Source: Paenibacillus melissococcoides
Lineage (GTDB): Bacteria; Bacillota; Bacilli; Paenibacillales; Paenibacillaceae
Assembly (NCBI GenBank): GCA_944800085.1
Contig: CALYLO010000001.1
Span: 1,017,001-1,081,000, forward strand
Length of the DNA stretch: 64,000 nt
Reading direction: 5' to 3'
Each line of letters starts with the position of its first letter. The stretch's first letter is position 1. Below are positions 45,385 through 54,309 of the stretch, in pieces. Made by a program: the position numbers and the translations under genes. The notes under the pieces are model-generated. The model saw only the letters and a program-made list of their open reading frames with translations. It was not told where the DNA came from and searched no databases.

Positions 45385-46356
45385 GTGAAGGTCATTCCAT
45401 TGCAGGCCGACTGGCTGGTTCCGATGCTTGACTTATGGAACCGCGAGTTGGGCGAGCATTTTCCGATGCGGGAAGAGCTGCTTCGGCAAAATACGTTTGA
45501 AGATGTCAATGTTTATGCTCCGGGTTCATGGCTGGCGCATGACCCGGATGGAACGCTGCTCGGCTTTGTCGTAGCGAAGACGTGGCAGGAAGAAAATCGC
45601 GGCATGAAGCTGGGGGAAGGCGGGGGCTGGATTCAGGCGCTGGTCGTCCGTTCCGAGGCGAGGGGCCGCGGGCTGGGAAGCCGGCTGCTGGCGCTGGCGG
45701 AAGAAGCGTTGCAAGCGGCCGGGGCGGATAAGGTGTTTATGGGACGGGATCCGTGGCATTATTTCCCCGGAGTTCCGGCAGCGCTCGCATCGGCCCGCCC
45801 ATGGCTGGAGCGGAGAGGCTACCGCTATTTATATGAAGTGCATGATTTGCATGCCCGCGTCAAGGATGAACCGGCCGTTCGGCCGGCCTACTCCGGCGGC
45901 GTCAAGGCGAGGCTGTTGGAAGGCAGCGATCGGGAGGAAATGCTGCGCTTTTTCCGCAGATGCTCCCCCGGGCGCTGGTATTATGAGGCGCAGTGCTATT
46001 GGGAACGCGGAGGAAAAGGCAGGGAATTCCTGGGTCTGTTCACGGAGAGCGGGGAGATGATCGGCTTCTGCCGCGTCAACGACGAAGCTTCCCCGTACAT
46101 CGCCCAGAATACGTACTGGGCTCCGCTCGTTCCGGATCCGCTCGGCGGAATCGGTCCGCTCGGCGTGGACAGCCGCTTTCGCGGCAAAGGCTACGGGCTT
46201 GCCTTGGTAGAAGAAGGCATCGCGGAATTGCAGGAGCGCGGGATGAAGCATCTCGTCATCGACTGGACGGAGCTTGTCGATTTTTACGCCAAGCTAGGCT
46301 TTCAGCCATGGAAAAGCTATGATCTGATGGCGAAGTCGTGGAGCGAGGATCCGTAG
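45385..46356 (+). CDS. GNAT family acetyltransferase with two tandem domains
   Basis: 323 residues. Domain 1 (about 1-150) has the acetyl-CoA loop VVRSEARGRGLGSRLLALA; domain 2 (about 180-315) has LGVDSRFRGKGYGLALVEEG and FYAKLGFQPW. I take the GTG at 45385, 6 nt after GGGAGGA; the ATG at 45379 touches that ribosome site. Substrate unknown; tandem GNAT proteins modify small molecules or peptides. Gap to glcF is short, so they may be co-transcribed. Confidence 0.87.
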   Translation: MKVIPLQADWLVPMLDLWNRELGEHFPMREELLRQNTFEDVNVYAPGSWLAHDPDGTLLGFVVAKTWQEENRGMKLGEGGGWIQALVVRSEARGRGLGSRLLALAEEALQAAGADKVFMGRDPWHYFPGVPAALASARPWLERRGYRYLYEVHDLHARVKDEPAVRPAYSGGVKARLLEGSDREEMLRFFRRCSPGRWYYEAQCYWERGGKGREFLGLFTESGEMIGFCRVNDEASPYIAQNTYWAPLVPDPLGGIGPLGVDSRFRGKGYGLALVEEGIAELQERGMKHLVIDWTELVDFYAKLGFQPWKSYDLMAKSWSEDP

Positions 46357-46716
46357 GGCCAGGCGCTTCTGGTGGAACAGGAAGCAGCTGTGGTCAACAA
46401 GTGTGCGCCCCAGGCGCTGGAGGAGGGAATGCCTAGGCCACTCCAGCATGCTTGGGCTGTGGCGGACGGGCAGGCCCGCGGGCAGCCCGTCCATTTGCCG
46501 GCCGCACTATGAGATTATTTTCACTTGAATCTTATCCGCGGCGGACCTCATCTCGATTGCGCGCGCGGCCTTCGATCGCCGCAGCCTGCGCTCTGCCAAA
46601 CAGATACGAATGGCGTTCAACCGTCCCGCACGGTAAGATACAAGACAACAGGATGCGATATTTGGAGCGGACAAGCATCCGAGTTAGTGTCCGCGGAACG
46701 AAAGGGGGAACCAACC

Positions 46717-47586
46717 ATGTTTGCTTCACCGACGAAAGGCGGCCTGATTATGCTGTCCGATATGCTGGGCAAGCTGCCTCCGTCCGAGAGGAAAATCGCG
46801 TCGTATATTTTGACGCATCCCGAAGAGGCGATCTCGCTGACCGCTTCCGAGCTGGGAGAGAAATGCAATGCCAGCAGCGCTGCCGTCATCCGCTTATGCA
46901 AATCGCTGAAGTTAAAGGGCTTTCAGGAATTGAAGCTGCGCATCGTCGGAGATTTGAATAAGTCGGAGAGCGAAGGGTACCGCGACATCAAGCCGAACGA
47001 GCAGGTCGACACGGTATTGGCGACCATGACGAATAACAGCATTCAGGCGCTGCGGGAGACATCGGAGATTGTCAATCTTCACGATATGGCCGCGGTGGCC
47101 GAGCTGTTCATCCGGGCGCGCAGCATCCATTTCTTCGGCGTGGGTGCCTCGTCGATTATCGGCATGGATGCGCAGCAAAAATTTCTCCGGGTCAACAAGC
47201 CGGCCACTGCATTTACGGATCTGCATGTGGCCGCGATGAATATTGCGAACATGACGGAAGAGGATGTCGTGTTCGGCATTTCCTATTCCGGAGAGACCTT
47301 GGAAGTGGTCGACCTGCTGAAGCTGGCCAATGCGAAGGGCTGCCAGACGGTCAGCCTGACCCATTACGGGGATTCGCCGGTGGCCGCGGAAGCGCGCATC
47401 AACCTGTACATTTCGGCGACGAAGGAAGCGACGTTCCGCAGCGCCGCGACGTCCTCCCGGCTTGCCCAGCTTCACATTATCGATGTGCTGTTCATGTGCG
47501 TCGCCTCCCGCCAATATGACGAGACCGTGCAGTATTTGGATGAGACGCGGGAAGCGATTCGCTTCATCAAGGAGCGGCACGGTTAA
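46717..47586 (+). CDS. MurR/RpiR family transcriptional regulator
   Basis: 289 residues: an N-terminal HTH_6 domain (LPPSERKIASYILTHPEEAI ... CNASSAAVIRLCKSLKLKGF) and a C-terminal SIS sugar-phosphate-binding domain (about 125-265, IHFFGVGASSIIGMDAQQKF and GISYSGETLEVVDLLKLA). The start follows AAAGGGGG. RpiR proteins respond to sugar phosphates such as MurNAc-6-P or GlcN-6-P. No sugar operon adjoins it here, so its target is not evident. Confidence 0.9.
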   Translation: MFASPTKGGLIMLSDMLGKLPPSERKIASYILTHPEEAISLTASELGEKCNASSAAVIRLCKSLKLKGFQELKLRIVGDLNKSESEGYRDIKPNEQVDTVLATMTNNSIQALRETSEIVNLHDMAAVAELFIRARSIHFFGVGASSIIGMDAQQKFLRVNKPATAFTDLHVAAMNIANMTEEDVVFGISYSGETLEVVDLLKLANAKGCQTVSLTHYGDSPVAAEARINLYISATKEATFRSAATSSRLAQLHIIDVLFMCVASRQYDETVQYLDETREAIRFIKERHG

Positions 47587-47756
47587 TCGTTAGCGACAAC
47601 CCGATAGTTTCGGGCGACTGCCCCTCCCGTGGACTCCATGCCGCGGGAGGGGCTGCGCGATCCGAGGCTTCCGCACCGCCGCCGACCGCCTGCATATAAT
47701 GTACTCCGCCCAGATGATGCGGGCGGCAGGCAGAACACGGCAAGGAGGGAACCCGA

Positions 47757-48420
47757 ATGATGGATCGGCCGGCACGGATGAAGCGAAGAGACGAAAGGGC
47801 GAGCGCTTATACACGGCATCGGAATGGTATGCAGCCTTGGCGCGTTGGCTCTGTTGGCGGATGCGGGAATAAGTCATGGGACGGTATGGCATATCGTCAG
47901 CGCGAGCGTGTATGGGCTGACGCTCGTGATGATGTTCGCCATATCGACGATCATGCACAGCGCCCCTGAAGGAGAACGAAAAACATGGCTGACGATGGCG
48001 GATCATATGTCCATTTATGTATTCATTGGCGGGAACTACACGCCGTTTCTGCTTGTGTATATGCGGAATGATTTCGGCTGGAAGCTGCTGGGGGCCATCT
48101 GGGGAACGGCGGTTGCCGGCATTATATTGAAGCGATACAATACGGGGCGGTACATGTGGATTTCGACGCTCGGTTATCTCGCGATGGGTTGGCTCATCTT
48201 CGCGGCCTGGCCGGAGCTGTCCGCCGTGCTGCCGCCGGCAGGTCTTGTCCTGCTCGTATGCGGAGGCATCAGCTATACGGCGGGCATTGTCTTTTTTGTC
48301 TGGGAAAAGCTTCCGTATCACCATGCGATCTGGCATCTGTTCGTGCTGGCGGGGGCGGGACTGCATTTCGCATGCATTTACCGCTATGTTCTGCTTGGAT
48401 GGATGCTTGCGGCCTATTGA
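47757..48420 (+). pseudogene. Hemolysin III family membrane protein, frameshifted near the N-terminus
   Basis: The main frame (from 47824) gives 198 residues with about seven membrane helices and the conserved HSAPEG and DHMSIYVFIGGNYTPF, WEKLPYHHAIWHLFVLAGA motifs of the YqfA/hemolysin III (PAQR-like) family. A strong AAGGAGGG and two ATGs (47757, 47760) lie upstream in another frame. Restoring two bases (GC) around 47803-47807 would connect ERAS to ALIHGIGMVCSLG, matching the family's N-terminus. So the gene seems broken by a 2-nt deletion, or starts weakly at 47824 and lacks about 20 residues. Confidence 0.8.
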
Positions 48421-48482
48421 TAGAAAGGAAGCCATGCCGGCCGCATTTCTGCGAGGCATGGCGTCTCTTGGCATGGCGAATT

Positions 48483-49244
48483 CTATAGATGACGCTCGGC
48501 ATAAATGCGCATGGCGTCGCGCAGCGTCTCCGCCAAAGCAGGGTGGAAGCGGTCGTACAGCTTGCGGAAATCGGCGTGATCCACGTACAATTCGCCCAAG
48601 CCTGCATAGACCTCGCGCGTCGGGGTGTAGAAGCGGCTCACCCATTGGAAGTGCTCGGCGATAACCTCCTGAATCGGATCGCTATCCGGCGGACAGCCCT
48701 CGCGAATGAGGGCGGCGATGCGTTCGTGAATGCGTTCAGACTCCTCCTGCACATCCTGCCATTCGCTGCGGGACCAGGCCTTGGTTCGCTCCTCGCTCTC
48801 CCGGATATGGCGCTCCGCGCCCGCCCCGTATCTTTCCTTCAATTCCTCTACATACTTCTCCTGCTTGCTGCGGTCAAATCCGTCGAACCATTGCTCTGCG
48901 TTCATGGCTTGATCTCCTTCCGTGTCTTGTATCGTCCGATCCAGCGTGGCCACCAGCCGCTGCAGCCGCTCGATTCGCTCGGTCAACAACTGGCGGTGCT
49001 GCTGGAGAGCGGCCTTCTGGTCGAAGGTATCCGATTGCATCAAGGCCTGAATGTCCGTCAACGGGAGATCCAGCTCCCGAAAAAACAAAATATGCTGAAG
49101 CCGCCGAAGCTGATCGTCTTCATAATAGCGGTATCCGTTCTCCCCGACATAGGCCGGCTTCAGCAGTCCGATCTGGTCGTAATACCGCAATGTCCGGATC
49201 GTGACGCCGGACAGCTTCGCTACTTCATTTACGGTGCAGGCCAT
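48483..49244 (-). CDS. MerR family regulator with TipAS drug-binding domain
   Basis: 253 residues from the ATG starting ACTVNEVAKLSGV. MerR winged helix about 1-70 (TIRTLRYYDQIGLLKPAYVGENGYRYYEDDQL), dimerisation coiled coil about 75-120, then a TipAS-like domain (about 130-250) of helices with aromatic residues, which in TipAL binds thiopeptides and in Mta/SkgA relatives other compounds. GAAGGGGGC lies 13 nt upstream. Its promoter at 49456-49486 has the 19-bp spacer expected for MerR self-activation. A GC-poor inverted-repeat element separates promoter and gene. Confidence 0.92.
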   Translation of the reverse strand: MACTVNEVAKLSGVTIRTLRYYDQIGLLKPAYVGENGYRYYEDDQLRRLQHILFFRELDLPLTDIQALMQSDTFDQKAALQQHRQLLTERIERLQRLVATLDRTIQDTEGDQAMNAEQWFDGFDRSKQEKYVEELKERYGAGAERHIRESEERTKAWSRSEWQDVQEESERIHERIAALIREGCPPDSDPIQEVIAEHFQWVSRFYTPTREVYAGLGELYVDHADFRKLYDRFHPALAETLRDAMRIYAERHL

Positions 49245-49282
49245 CGCTTCATCGCCCCCTTCATGCCTTACTATTAGAGGTA

Positions 49283-49449
49283 GTTCAAAAAGGCAACTTT
49301 TGATCACGAAGCAGGACGGAAAGTAGATTCGACATCGAATCTTGCATTCACTCTTGAAGTCCTCTGCTCATGTAGTCTCGCCTACATTCCGCTGCTCCTT
49401 CTTCGAGTTCAAGCAACCTTCTTGGTGCTGAAAACCCGCCTTTTTGAAC
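49283..49449. mobile_element. 167-bp element with perfect 12-bp inverted ends
   Basis: GTTCAAAAAGGC (49283-49294) and GCCTTTTTGAAC (49438-49449) are exact inverted repeats bounding 167 bp without an ORF. The size and ends suggest a small MITE. It lies wholly between the MerR -10 box and the MerR start codon, so it is transcribed as part of the leader. No clear target duplication was seen. Confidence 0.65.
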
Positions 49450-49455
49450 ACGCCC

Positions 49456-49486
49456 ATTATAAAGGGTGACGTAACGTTACAGTCAA
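49456..49486 (-). promoter_or_regulatory. MerR-type promoter and operator with 19-bp spacer
   Basis: On the minus strand TTGACT (49486-49481) and TATAAT (49461-49456) are 19 bp apart. The spacer holds the palindrome GTAACGTTAC (49471-49480). Overlong spacers with a palindrome between -35 and -10 are the mark of MerR-activated promoters, so the downstream MerR gene is likely autoregulated. Predicted start of transcription falls at the edge of the inverted-repeat element. Confidence 0.85.
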
Positions 49487-49609
49487 TATGCAAAAAAAGA
49501 AATGTGCGAATGTTAAGGTTGATCCCTTGACATGGCTGCCGGATTCGGATATGATTAGGAACGTTGATGGGCTGTAAAGGTTTTTTCCTTGACGAAAGGA
49601 GTGGCCCGG

Positions 49610-49969
49610 ATGAACGAGGAACATGTTCTGGAGAAGACGAACCGCGTCAACATGCTGTTCGATTTCTACGAACCTCTCTTGACGGAGAAGCAGCAGACGT
49701 TCCTGAAATGTTATTTTCAAGACGATTTTTCATTAGGCGAGATCGCCGCTGAATTCGGCATTAGCCGCCAGGCGGTGTATGAACATATTAAGCGGGCGGA
49801 GCAGACGCTCGGCTCGTATGAGAGCAAGCTCGGATTGGTAGCGAAGTATGAACGCCGGAAGCAGCTGCTGGATGCGCTGCGCGACGAATTGAATGAGATA
49901 ATGGGTATGCCCGACCCGCAGCGTGCGGAACTGCAGAAGATTATCCGTGAACTGCAGGCGTTGGATTAA
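49610..49969 (+). CDS. ylxM: YlxM, putative SRP-associated DNA-binding protein
   Basis: 119 residues with a sigma-70 region-4-like helix-turn-helix (FSLGEIAAEFGISRQAVYEHIKRAE). YlxM-family proteins are encoded directly before ffh in most Firmicutes; the streptococcal homologue binds SRP components and modulates their GTPases. GAAAGGAG ribosome site. It is 19 nt from ffh. It begins the second half of the conserved operon interrupted after ftsY. Confidence 0.94.
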   Translation: MNEEHVLEKTNRVNMLFDFYEPLLTEKQQTFLKCYFQDDFSLGEIAAEFGISRQAVYEHIKRAEQTLGSYESKLGLVAKYERRKQLLDALRDELNEIMGMPDPQRAELQKIIRELQALD

Positions 49970-49988
49970 GGGAACGGGGTGAATAGGA

Positions 49989-51383
49989 ATGGCATTTGAA
50001 GGACTAACGAGCCGGCTGCAGAATGTGTTCGGCAAGCTGCGCGGCAAGGGAAAAGTAACCGAAGACGACGTCAACGAAGCGATGCGCGAGGTGCGTCTCG
50101 CGCTGCTGGAGGCCGATGTCAACTTCAAGGTCGTCAAGGAATTCATCAATAAGGTGAAGGAGAAGGCGGTCGGCCAGGAAGTGATGAAGAGCTTCACGCC
50201 GGGCATGGTCATCGTTGACATCGTCAACAAGGAACTGACCGAGCTGATGGGCGGAACGGCCGCCAAGCTGGCCAAGGCGAACAAGCCGCCGACGGTCATC
50301 ATGATGGCCGGCTTGCAAGGCGCCGGGAAGACGACTACGTCCGGGAAGCTGGCGAAGCTGCTGCAGAAGCAGAACCATAAGCCGCTGCTGGTCGCGGCCG
50401 ACATATATCGGCCAGCCGCCATCAAGCAGCTGGAGGTGCTCGGCGCGCAGATTAATGTGCCGGTCTTCTCCCTGGGCGATCAGGTCAGCCCGGTAGAGAT
50501 TGCGCGCCAGGCGATGGAGCATGCGCGCGCCAACCACCTCGACTATGTTATCGTCGATACGGCGGGCCGCTTGCATATCGATGAAGCGCTGATGGAGGAA
50601 CTGAAGCTGATTCACGAGACGGTGAATCCGGACGAAGTTCTGCTCGTCGTCGATGCGATGACCGGTCAGGATGCGGTCAATGTCGCGGAGAGCTTCAACC
50701 AGCAATTGGCGCTTACCGGCGTCGTGCTGACGAAGCTGGACGGCGATACGCGCGGCGGCGCGGCGCTGTCGGTCAAGGCCGTGACAGGCTGTCCGATCAA
50801 GTTCGCCGCTCTCGGCGAGAAGATCGATGCGCTTGAGCCGTTCCATCCGGAGCGGATGGCGTCCCGGATTCTCGGCATGGGGGACATGCTGTCGCTCATC
50901 GAGAAGGCGCAGGCGAACATCGATGCGGACAAGGCGAAGGAAATGGAGATGAAAATGCGCAACGCCGCATTTACGTTCGACGATTTCCTGGAGCAGATGC
51001 AGCAGGTGAAGAAGCTCGGGCCAATCGATCAGATTTTGGATATGATTCCGGGCATGAACAAGATGAAGCAGACGGCCAATCTGAAGGTGGATGAACGCCA
51101 GATGGGCCGAATCGAGGCGATTGTGCGCTCGATGACGAATGAAGAGCGGCAAGATCCCGATATTATCAATCACAGCCGCCGCAAGCGTATCGCTGCCGGC
51201 AGCGGAACGTCGCTGGCCGACGTCAACCGGCTGATTAAGCAATTTGACGAGATGCGCCGGATGATGAAGCAGTTCACCGATGATGGGGCCGAAAGGTCCG
51301 AAGATGATGAAGAATTTGAAGAGCAAGGCCGGCAAGGGAATGAGATTTCCTTTCCGCTGATGCATAGGGCCGGTTCCCCATAA
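49989..51383 (+). CDS. ffh: Signal recognition particle protein Ffh, C-terminal tail frameshifted
   Basis: 464 residues. NG domain motifs [36 protein letters not shown], and the methionine-rich M domain (about 300-430, MRRMMKQF) that binds 4.5S RNA and signal peptides. After KQFTD the predicted tail is acidic ([12 protein letters not shown]), unlike other Ffh proteins. In the next frame the same DNA reads [19 protein letters not shown] and ends at TGA 51358-51360, which is the basic tail expected. Loss of two bases (AT) near 51281 explains this. The M domain itself is intact, so the protein may still work; a sequencing error is the main alternative. Confidence 0.95.
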   Translation: MAFEGLTSRLQNVFGKLRGKGKVTEDDVNEAMREVRLALLEADVNFKVVKEFINKVKEKAVGQEVMKSFTPGMVIVDIVNKELTELMGGTAAKLAKANKPPTVIMMAGLQGAGKTTTSGKLAKLLQKQNHKPLLVAADIYRPAAIKQLEVLGAQINVPVFSLGDQVSPVEIARQAMEHARANHLDYVIVDTAGRLHIDEALMEELKLIHETVNPDEVLLVVDAMTGQDAVNVAESFNQQLALTGVVLTKLDGDTRGGAALSVKAVTGCPIKFAALGEKIDALEPFHPERMASRILGMGDMLSLIEKAQANIDADKAKEMEMKMRNAAFTFDDFLEQMQQVKKLGPIDQILDMIPGMNKMKQTANLKVDERQMGRIEAIVRSMTNEERQDPDIINHSRRKRIAAGSGTSLADVNRLIKQFDEMRRMMKQFTDDGAERSEDDEEFEEQGRQGNEISFPLMHRAGSP

Positions 51384-51414
51384 CGAACCGAATTCCGTTA
51401 AGGAGGTGAAAGTC

Positions 51415-51687
51415 GTGGCAGTACGTATCCGTCTGAAACGTATCGGTGCTCACAAAGCTCCGTTCTATCGTGTCGTTGTATCTGACTCCCGCTCTCCGCG
51501 TGATGGTCGATTCATCGAAGAAATCGGTTACTACAATCCGGTAGCTCAACCGGCAGTCGTTAACATCGACGAAGAAAAAGCGTTGAAATGGCTGCAAACA
51601 GGGGCACAAGCTTCTGACACCGTTCGCAACTTGCTTAGCCAAGCTGGCGTCATGAAGAAGTTCCATGAGCAAAAATACCAGAAGTAA
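51415..51687 (+). CDS. rpsP: 30S ribosomal protein S16
   Basis: 90 residues starting [20 protein letters not shown], full length. The GTG at 51415 has AAGGAGGTG 6 nt ahead; an in-frame GTG at 51406 is within that site. S16 binds 16S rRNA early in 30S assembly. Codon use is that of a highly expressed gene. Confidence 0.97.
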   Translation: MAVRIRLKRIGAHKAPFYRVVVSDSRSPRDGRFIEEIGYYNPVAQPAVVNIDEEKALKWLQTGAQASDTVRNLLSQAGVMKKFHEQKYQK

Positions 51688-51710
51688 TCTAACCGTTCGG
51701 AGGGTCGCGA

Positions 51711-51941
51711 ATGGAAGAGTTAGTGTATGTTATCGCACGCGCTTTGGTCGATCATCCGGAGGAGGTCCGTGTGAAGGCCGTGGAGAAAGACCATATCATC
51801 GTGTATGAGCTTCACGTCCATCCTGACGATGTCGGGAAGGTGATCGGGAAGCAAGGTCGCATTGCCAAGGCGCTTCGCACGGTCGTCACATCGGCAGCCG
51901 TTACGCTTCCAAAAAGGGTTGCCGTAGACATTATTTCTTAA
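51711..51941 (+). CDS. khpA: KH domain RNA-binding protein KhpA (YlqC)
   Basis: 76 residues, a single KH domain with the GxxG-type loop VIGKQGRIAKALRTVV. KhpA forms a heterodimer with KhpB and binds many RNAs; in pneumococcus the pair controls cell elongation. Usual position between rpsP and rimM. The Bacillus gene ylqD that follows khpA is absent here. Confidence 0.95.
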   Translation: MEELVYVIARALVDHPEEVRVKAVEKDHIIVYELHVHPDDVGKVIGKQGRIAKALRTVVTSAAVTLPKRVAVDIIS

Positions 51942-51953
51942 TCATGACGAATC

Positions 51954-51981
51954 GGGTTAGGATGAGATCCTAACCCTTTTT
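51954..51981 (+). terminator. Rho-independent terminator after khpA
   Basis: Perfect stem GGGTTAGGAT / ATCCTAACCC with a 3-nt loop and five T. It separates ffh-rpsP-khpA from rimM-trmD. Confidence 0.93.
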
Positions 51982-52067
51982 CGTATAGAGGAAGAAATTG
52001 TGATACACTTATAAGTGCTTGTTGAACTACCTTTAGGCAGACGTAATAGCAGGAGGATCGAGACGTG

Positions 52068-52586
52068 ATGTCTGAACAATTGTATACCGTCGGCAAGCTG
52101 GTCAATACCCACGGTATTCGCGGCGATGTCAAAATATTGGCGAGCACCGACTTCCCGGAGGAGCGCTTCGCCTCGGGCAGCGAGCTGATTTTGCTGCACC
52201 CGGAGACGAAGGAGTCGTTCACCGTCACCGTGGAACGCGCGCGGCCGCAGAAAAATGTCTATATTGTCAAATTCAAAAATTTCGACAACATCAATGACGT
52301 GGAGCGCTATAAGGGCTGGAGTCTCTATGTTACCGCCGATCAGCAGAAGGAGCTGCCGGAGAACGAATACTACTATCATGAGATTATCGGCTGCCGCGTC
52401 GTAACCGATGAGGAGAAAGAGCTGGGCGTGATTAGCGAAATTCTGGCGCCGGGCGCGAATGATGTCTGGGTCGTCAAGCCTGCAAAGGGTAAGCCGATTC
52501 TGCTTCCGGCCATTCCGGATGTCATCCTCGACGTCGATATTCCCGGCAAGCTGGTGAAGGTCCATCTGATGGAGGGACTTCTGTAA
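52068..52586 (+). CDS. rimM: Ribosome maturation factor RimM
   Basis: 172 residues: N-terminal beta-barrel ([18 protein letters not shown]) and C-terminal PRC barrel ([20 protein letters not shown]). RimM helps 30S maturation around S19. ATG at 52068 and GTG at 52065 both fit AGGAGG at 52051. Its stop shares one base with the trmD start. Confidence 0.95.
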   Translation: MSEQLYTVGKLVNTHGIRGDVKILASTDFPEERFASGSELILLHPETKESFTVTVERARPQKNVYIVKFKNFDNINDVERYKGWSLYVTADQQKELPENEYYYHEIIGCRVVTDEEKELGVISEILAPGANDVWVVKPAKGKPILLPAIPDVILDVDIPGKLVKVHLMEGLL

Positions 52587-53452
52587 TGCGCATCGATGTA
52601 TTGACGATCTTTCCGGAAATGTGCGAGGGCGTGTTCCGATCTAGCATTTTGGGGAAAGCGCAGGAAAAAGGGCTCGTCACCTTGCATGCGGTCAACTTCC
52701 GGGACTATTCCGGGAACAAGCATCAGACCGTGGACGATTATCCGTACGGCGGGGGCGGGGGCATGGTGCTGAAGCCGGAGCCGATATTCGCGGCTGTCGA
52801 AGCGGTAATCGCGCAGGCGGAGCAGGCGCGGCTTCCTAAGGAAGGGGAAGCCCCGGAGGCGGACGATTCGCATGTCCCGAATGTTCGAAGTGATTCGGAC
52901 GGACCGAATGGCCCGAACCGCCCGGAACGGAAGCGGCCGCGGGTCATCTTGATGTGTCCGCAGGGCGAGCCGTTCACCCAGGCGAAGGCGGAGGAGCTGG
53001 CGCAGGAATCGCATCTGATCTTGATCTGCGGCCATTATGAAGGCTACGATGAACGGATCCGCGAGCATCTCGTTACCGACGAGCTGTCGATCGGCGATTA
53101 TGTGCTGACCGGCGGCGAGTTGCCGGCAATGGTCGTCACCGATTCCGTCGTGCGCCTTCTGCCGGGCGTGCTGGGCAATGAATCTTCGGCGGTGACGGAT
53201 TCATTCAGCACCGGCCTGCTGGAATATCCGCATTATACGCGGCCGGCTGATTTCCGCGGCTGGACGGTGCCGGATGTGCTGTTGAGCGGTCACCACGCGA
53301 ACGTGGAGCAGTGGCGCAAAGAGCAGTCCCTGCGGCGCACCGTGGAACGGCGTCCGGATCTGCTCGAGTCCATCGAACTGGGCGAAGCGGATCAGAAGCT
53401 GCTGGAACGCATCATCGCGGAACGGCAGGCGAATGAAGCAAATCAGGAATAG
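52586..53452 (+). CDS. trmD: tRNA (guanine(37)-N1)-methyltransferase with an internal insert
   Basis: 288 residues, about 40 more than typical TrmD. SPOUT-fold motifs are intact: [42 protein letters not shown]. The extra length is a hydrophilic, Pro/Glu/Asp/Asn-rich stretch at about residues 80-116 ([18 protein letters not shown] ... [12 protein letters not shown]) between the first beta-alpha unit and [11 protein letters not shown]. TrmD methylates G37 next to the anticodon and prevents frameshifting. Translation is coupled to rimM. Confidence 0.95.
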   Translation: MRIDVLTIFPEMCEGVFRSSILGKAQEKGLVTLHAVNFRDYSGNKHQTVDDYPYGGGGGMVLKPEPIFAAVEAVIAQAEQARLPKEGEAPEADDSHVPNVRSDSDGPNGPNRPERKRPRVILMCPQGEPFTQAKAEELAQESHLILICGHYEGYDERIREHLVTDELSIGDYVLTGGELPAMVVTDSVVRLLPGVLGNESSAVTDSFSTGLLEYPHYTRPADFRGWTVPDVLLSGHHANVEQWRKEQSLRRTVERRPDLLESIELGEADQKLLERIIAERQANEANQE

Positions 53453-53456
53453 CGCA

Positions 53457-53487
53457 AAAGAGCACTTCCCCGGGATGTGCTCTTTTT
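53457..53487 (+). terminator. Rho-independent terminator after trmD
   Basis: AAAAGAGCAC and GTGCTCTTTT form the stem, followed by T6 in total. In Bacillus rplS would follow without this break. Confidence 0.9.
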
Positions 53488-53533
53488 TGCGGCATTTGGG
53501 ATTCTCTGGCTCGTCAGAATGCAAGGAAAGCCC

Positions 53534-53575
53534 ATGAACCAAGGCGAATATGCCATAGTTCATGGGCTACTAGGG
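53534..53575 (-). terminator. Hairpin downstream of the 27-codon gene
   Basis: AGCCCATGAAC and GTTCATGGGCT are perfect inverted repeats 18 nt apart. On the minus strand the hairpin follows the 27-codon ORF by about 30 nt and precedes TTCCTTGC, a weak T-run. Confidence 0.6.
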
Positions 53576-53603
53576 TGTGGGAGTAAATTGCAGATCGTCC
53601 GAC

Positions 53604-53687
53604 TTAAGCGACGAACTTCTGCAGCAGATCAATCAATGGAGGAATAACCGCCCCAAGGAATTCCAATACTGCGATGAAGATTGTCAT
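53604..53687 (-). CDS. Free-standing 27-residue hydrophobic/amphipathic peptide
   Basis: A 28-codon frame with a good AGGGAGTGA ribosome site 7 nt before the ATG and a hairpin after the stop. The product begins MTIFIAVLEFLGAV, has a Pro-Pro kink (VIPPLIDLL) and ends QKFVA: two short amphipathic helices with only Glu, Asp and Lys as charges. There is no leader-peptide processing site or modification enzyme nearby. It resembles in style phenol-soluble modulins, leaderless bacteriocins or type I toxin peptides, but I do not recognise a family. Confidence 0.55.
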   Translation of the reverse strand: MTIFIAVLEFLGAVIPPLIDLLQKFVA

Positions 53688-53699
53688 ATCAATCACTCC

Positions 53700-54149
53700 C
53701 TGATAATTTCCAAGAAACTGTAGCGTTCCTTGTAATTACTATATCGGCAAACTGTCTCTATTTTTGAACAATTGTTACGGGAAAAATGAAAAAAAGTGCG
53801 TGGCGGATATACACATGGAGTACCACGGGATGTTGGTGGAATGTAAGTCCTTCGTTTCGTTGCCTTCCTGCATAGCCTTATCTTTGATTTCATAGACGCG
53901 CACATTATTTACTTTGGATTCAAAGTATCCGTGCTTGCCCAATCCCCGTGTCTTGATGCCTATGTGAAGTTTTCGAAGACTGTGCATGGAGACAAGACTA
54001 CCGCATAGCCCAAAGCGTGAAAAAGATATAAAACTAAATAGGGATATAATTACATAAATTAATATATTTACTTATTCTAAAGAGCTGTGGAAATAAACTA
54101 GAAAATCTAGTAATTTAAAATAAAATAGAGAGGAGGAATATTTTGCGAT
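53700..54149. other. AT-rich gap, no supported gene
   Basis: About 450 bp with short unsupported frames. The minus-strand frame 53775-53987 lacks a ribosome site. AGAGGAGGA at 54128-54137 could serve the fragment that follows. Base composition is clearly more AT-rich than the housekeeping blocks. Confidence 0.3.
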
Positions 54150-54281
54150 TTGGCAGGTGGCGGCTTTGCCGCATTTGTTTCTGGGACACAAGAGTGGGAT
54201 AATATCAGTGGGTATTTTGATGGTATTGAGGATACTAAAGCGATCAAGGATGGTTTTGCTCTATACGATAGCGGCTACTAA
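54150..54281 (+). pseudogene. Small fragment, 43 codons, likely remnant
   Basis: The frame gives AGGGFAAFVSGTQEWDNISG ... KDGFALYDSGY, a well-formed globular-looking C-terminus without a convincing start (TTG at 54150, 12 nt after AGAGGAGGA). It reads like the end of a larger protein whose 5' part is lost. Family not recognised. It precedes the DUF5412 gene by 28 nt. Confidence 0.35.
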
Positions 54282-54309
54282 TCTGATAACTCCGGGACGT
54301 GGCTCATAA

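Noticed and set aside
53775..53987. 70-codon minus-strand ORF upstream of the peptide gene
   Set aside because: No ribosome site before its ATG and no recognisable domain, although its middle part looks protein-like; left as unsupported.
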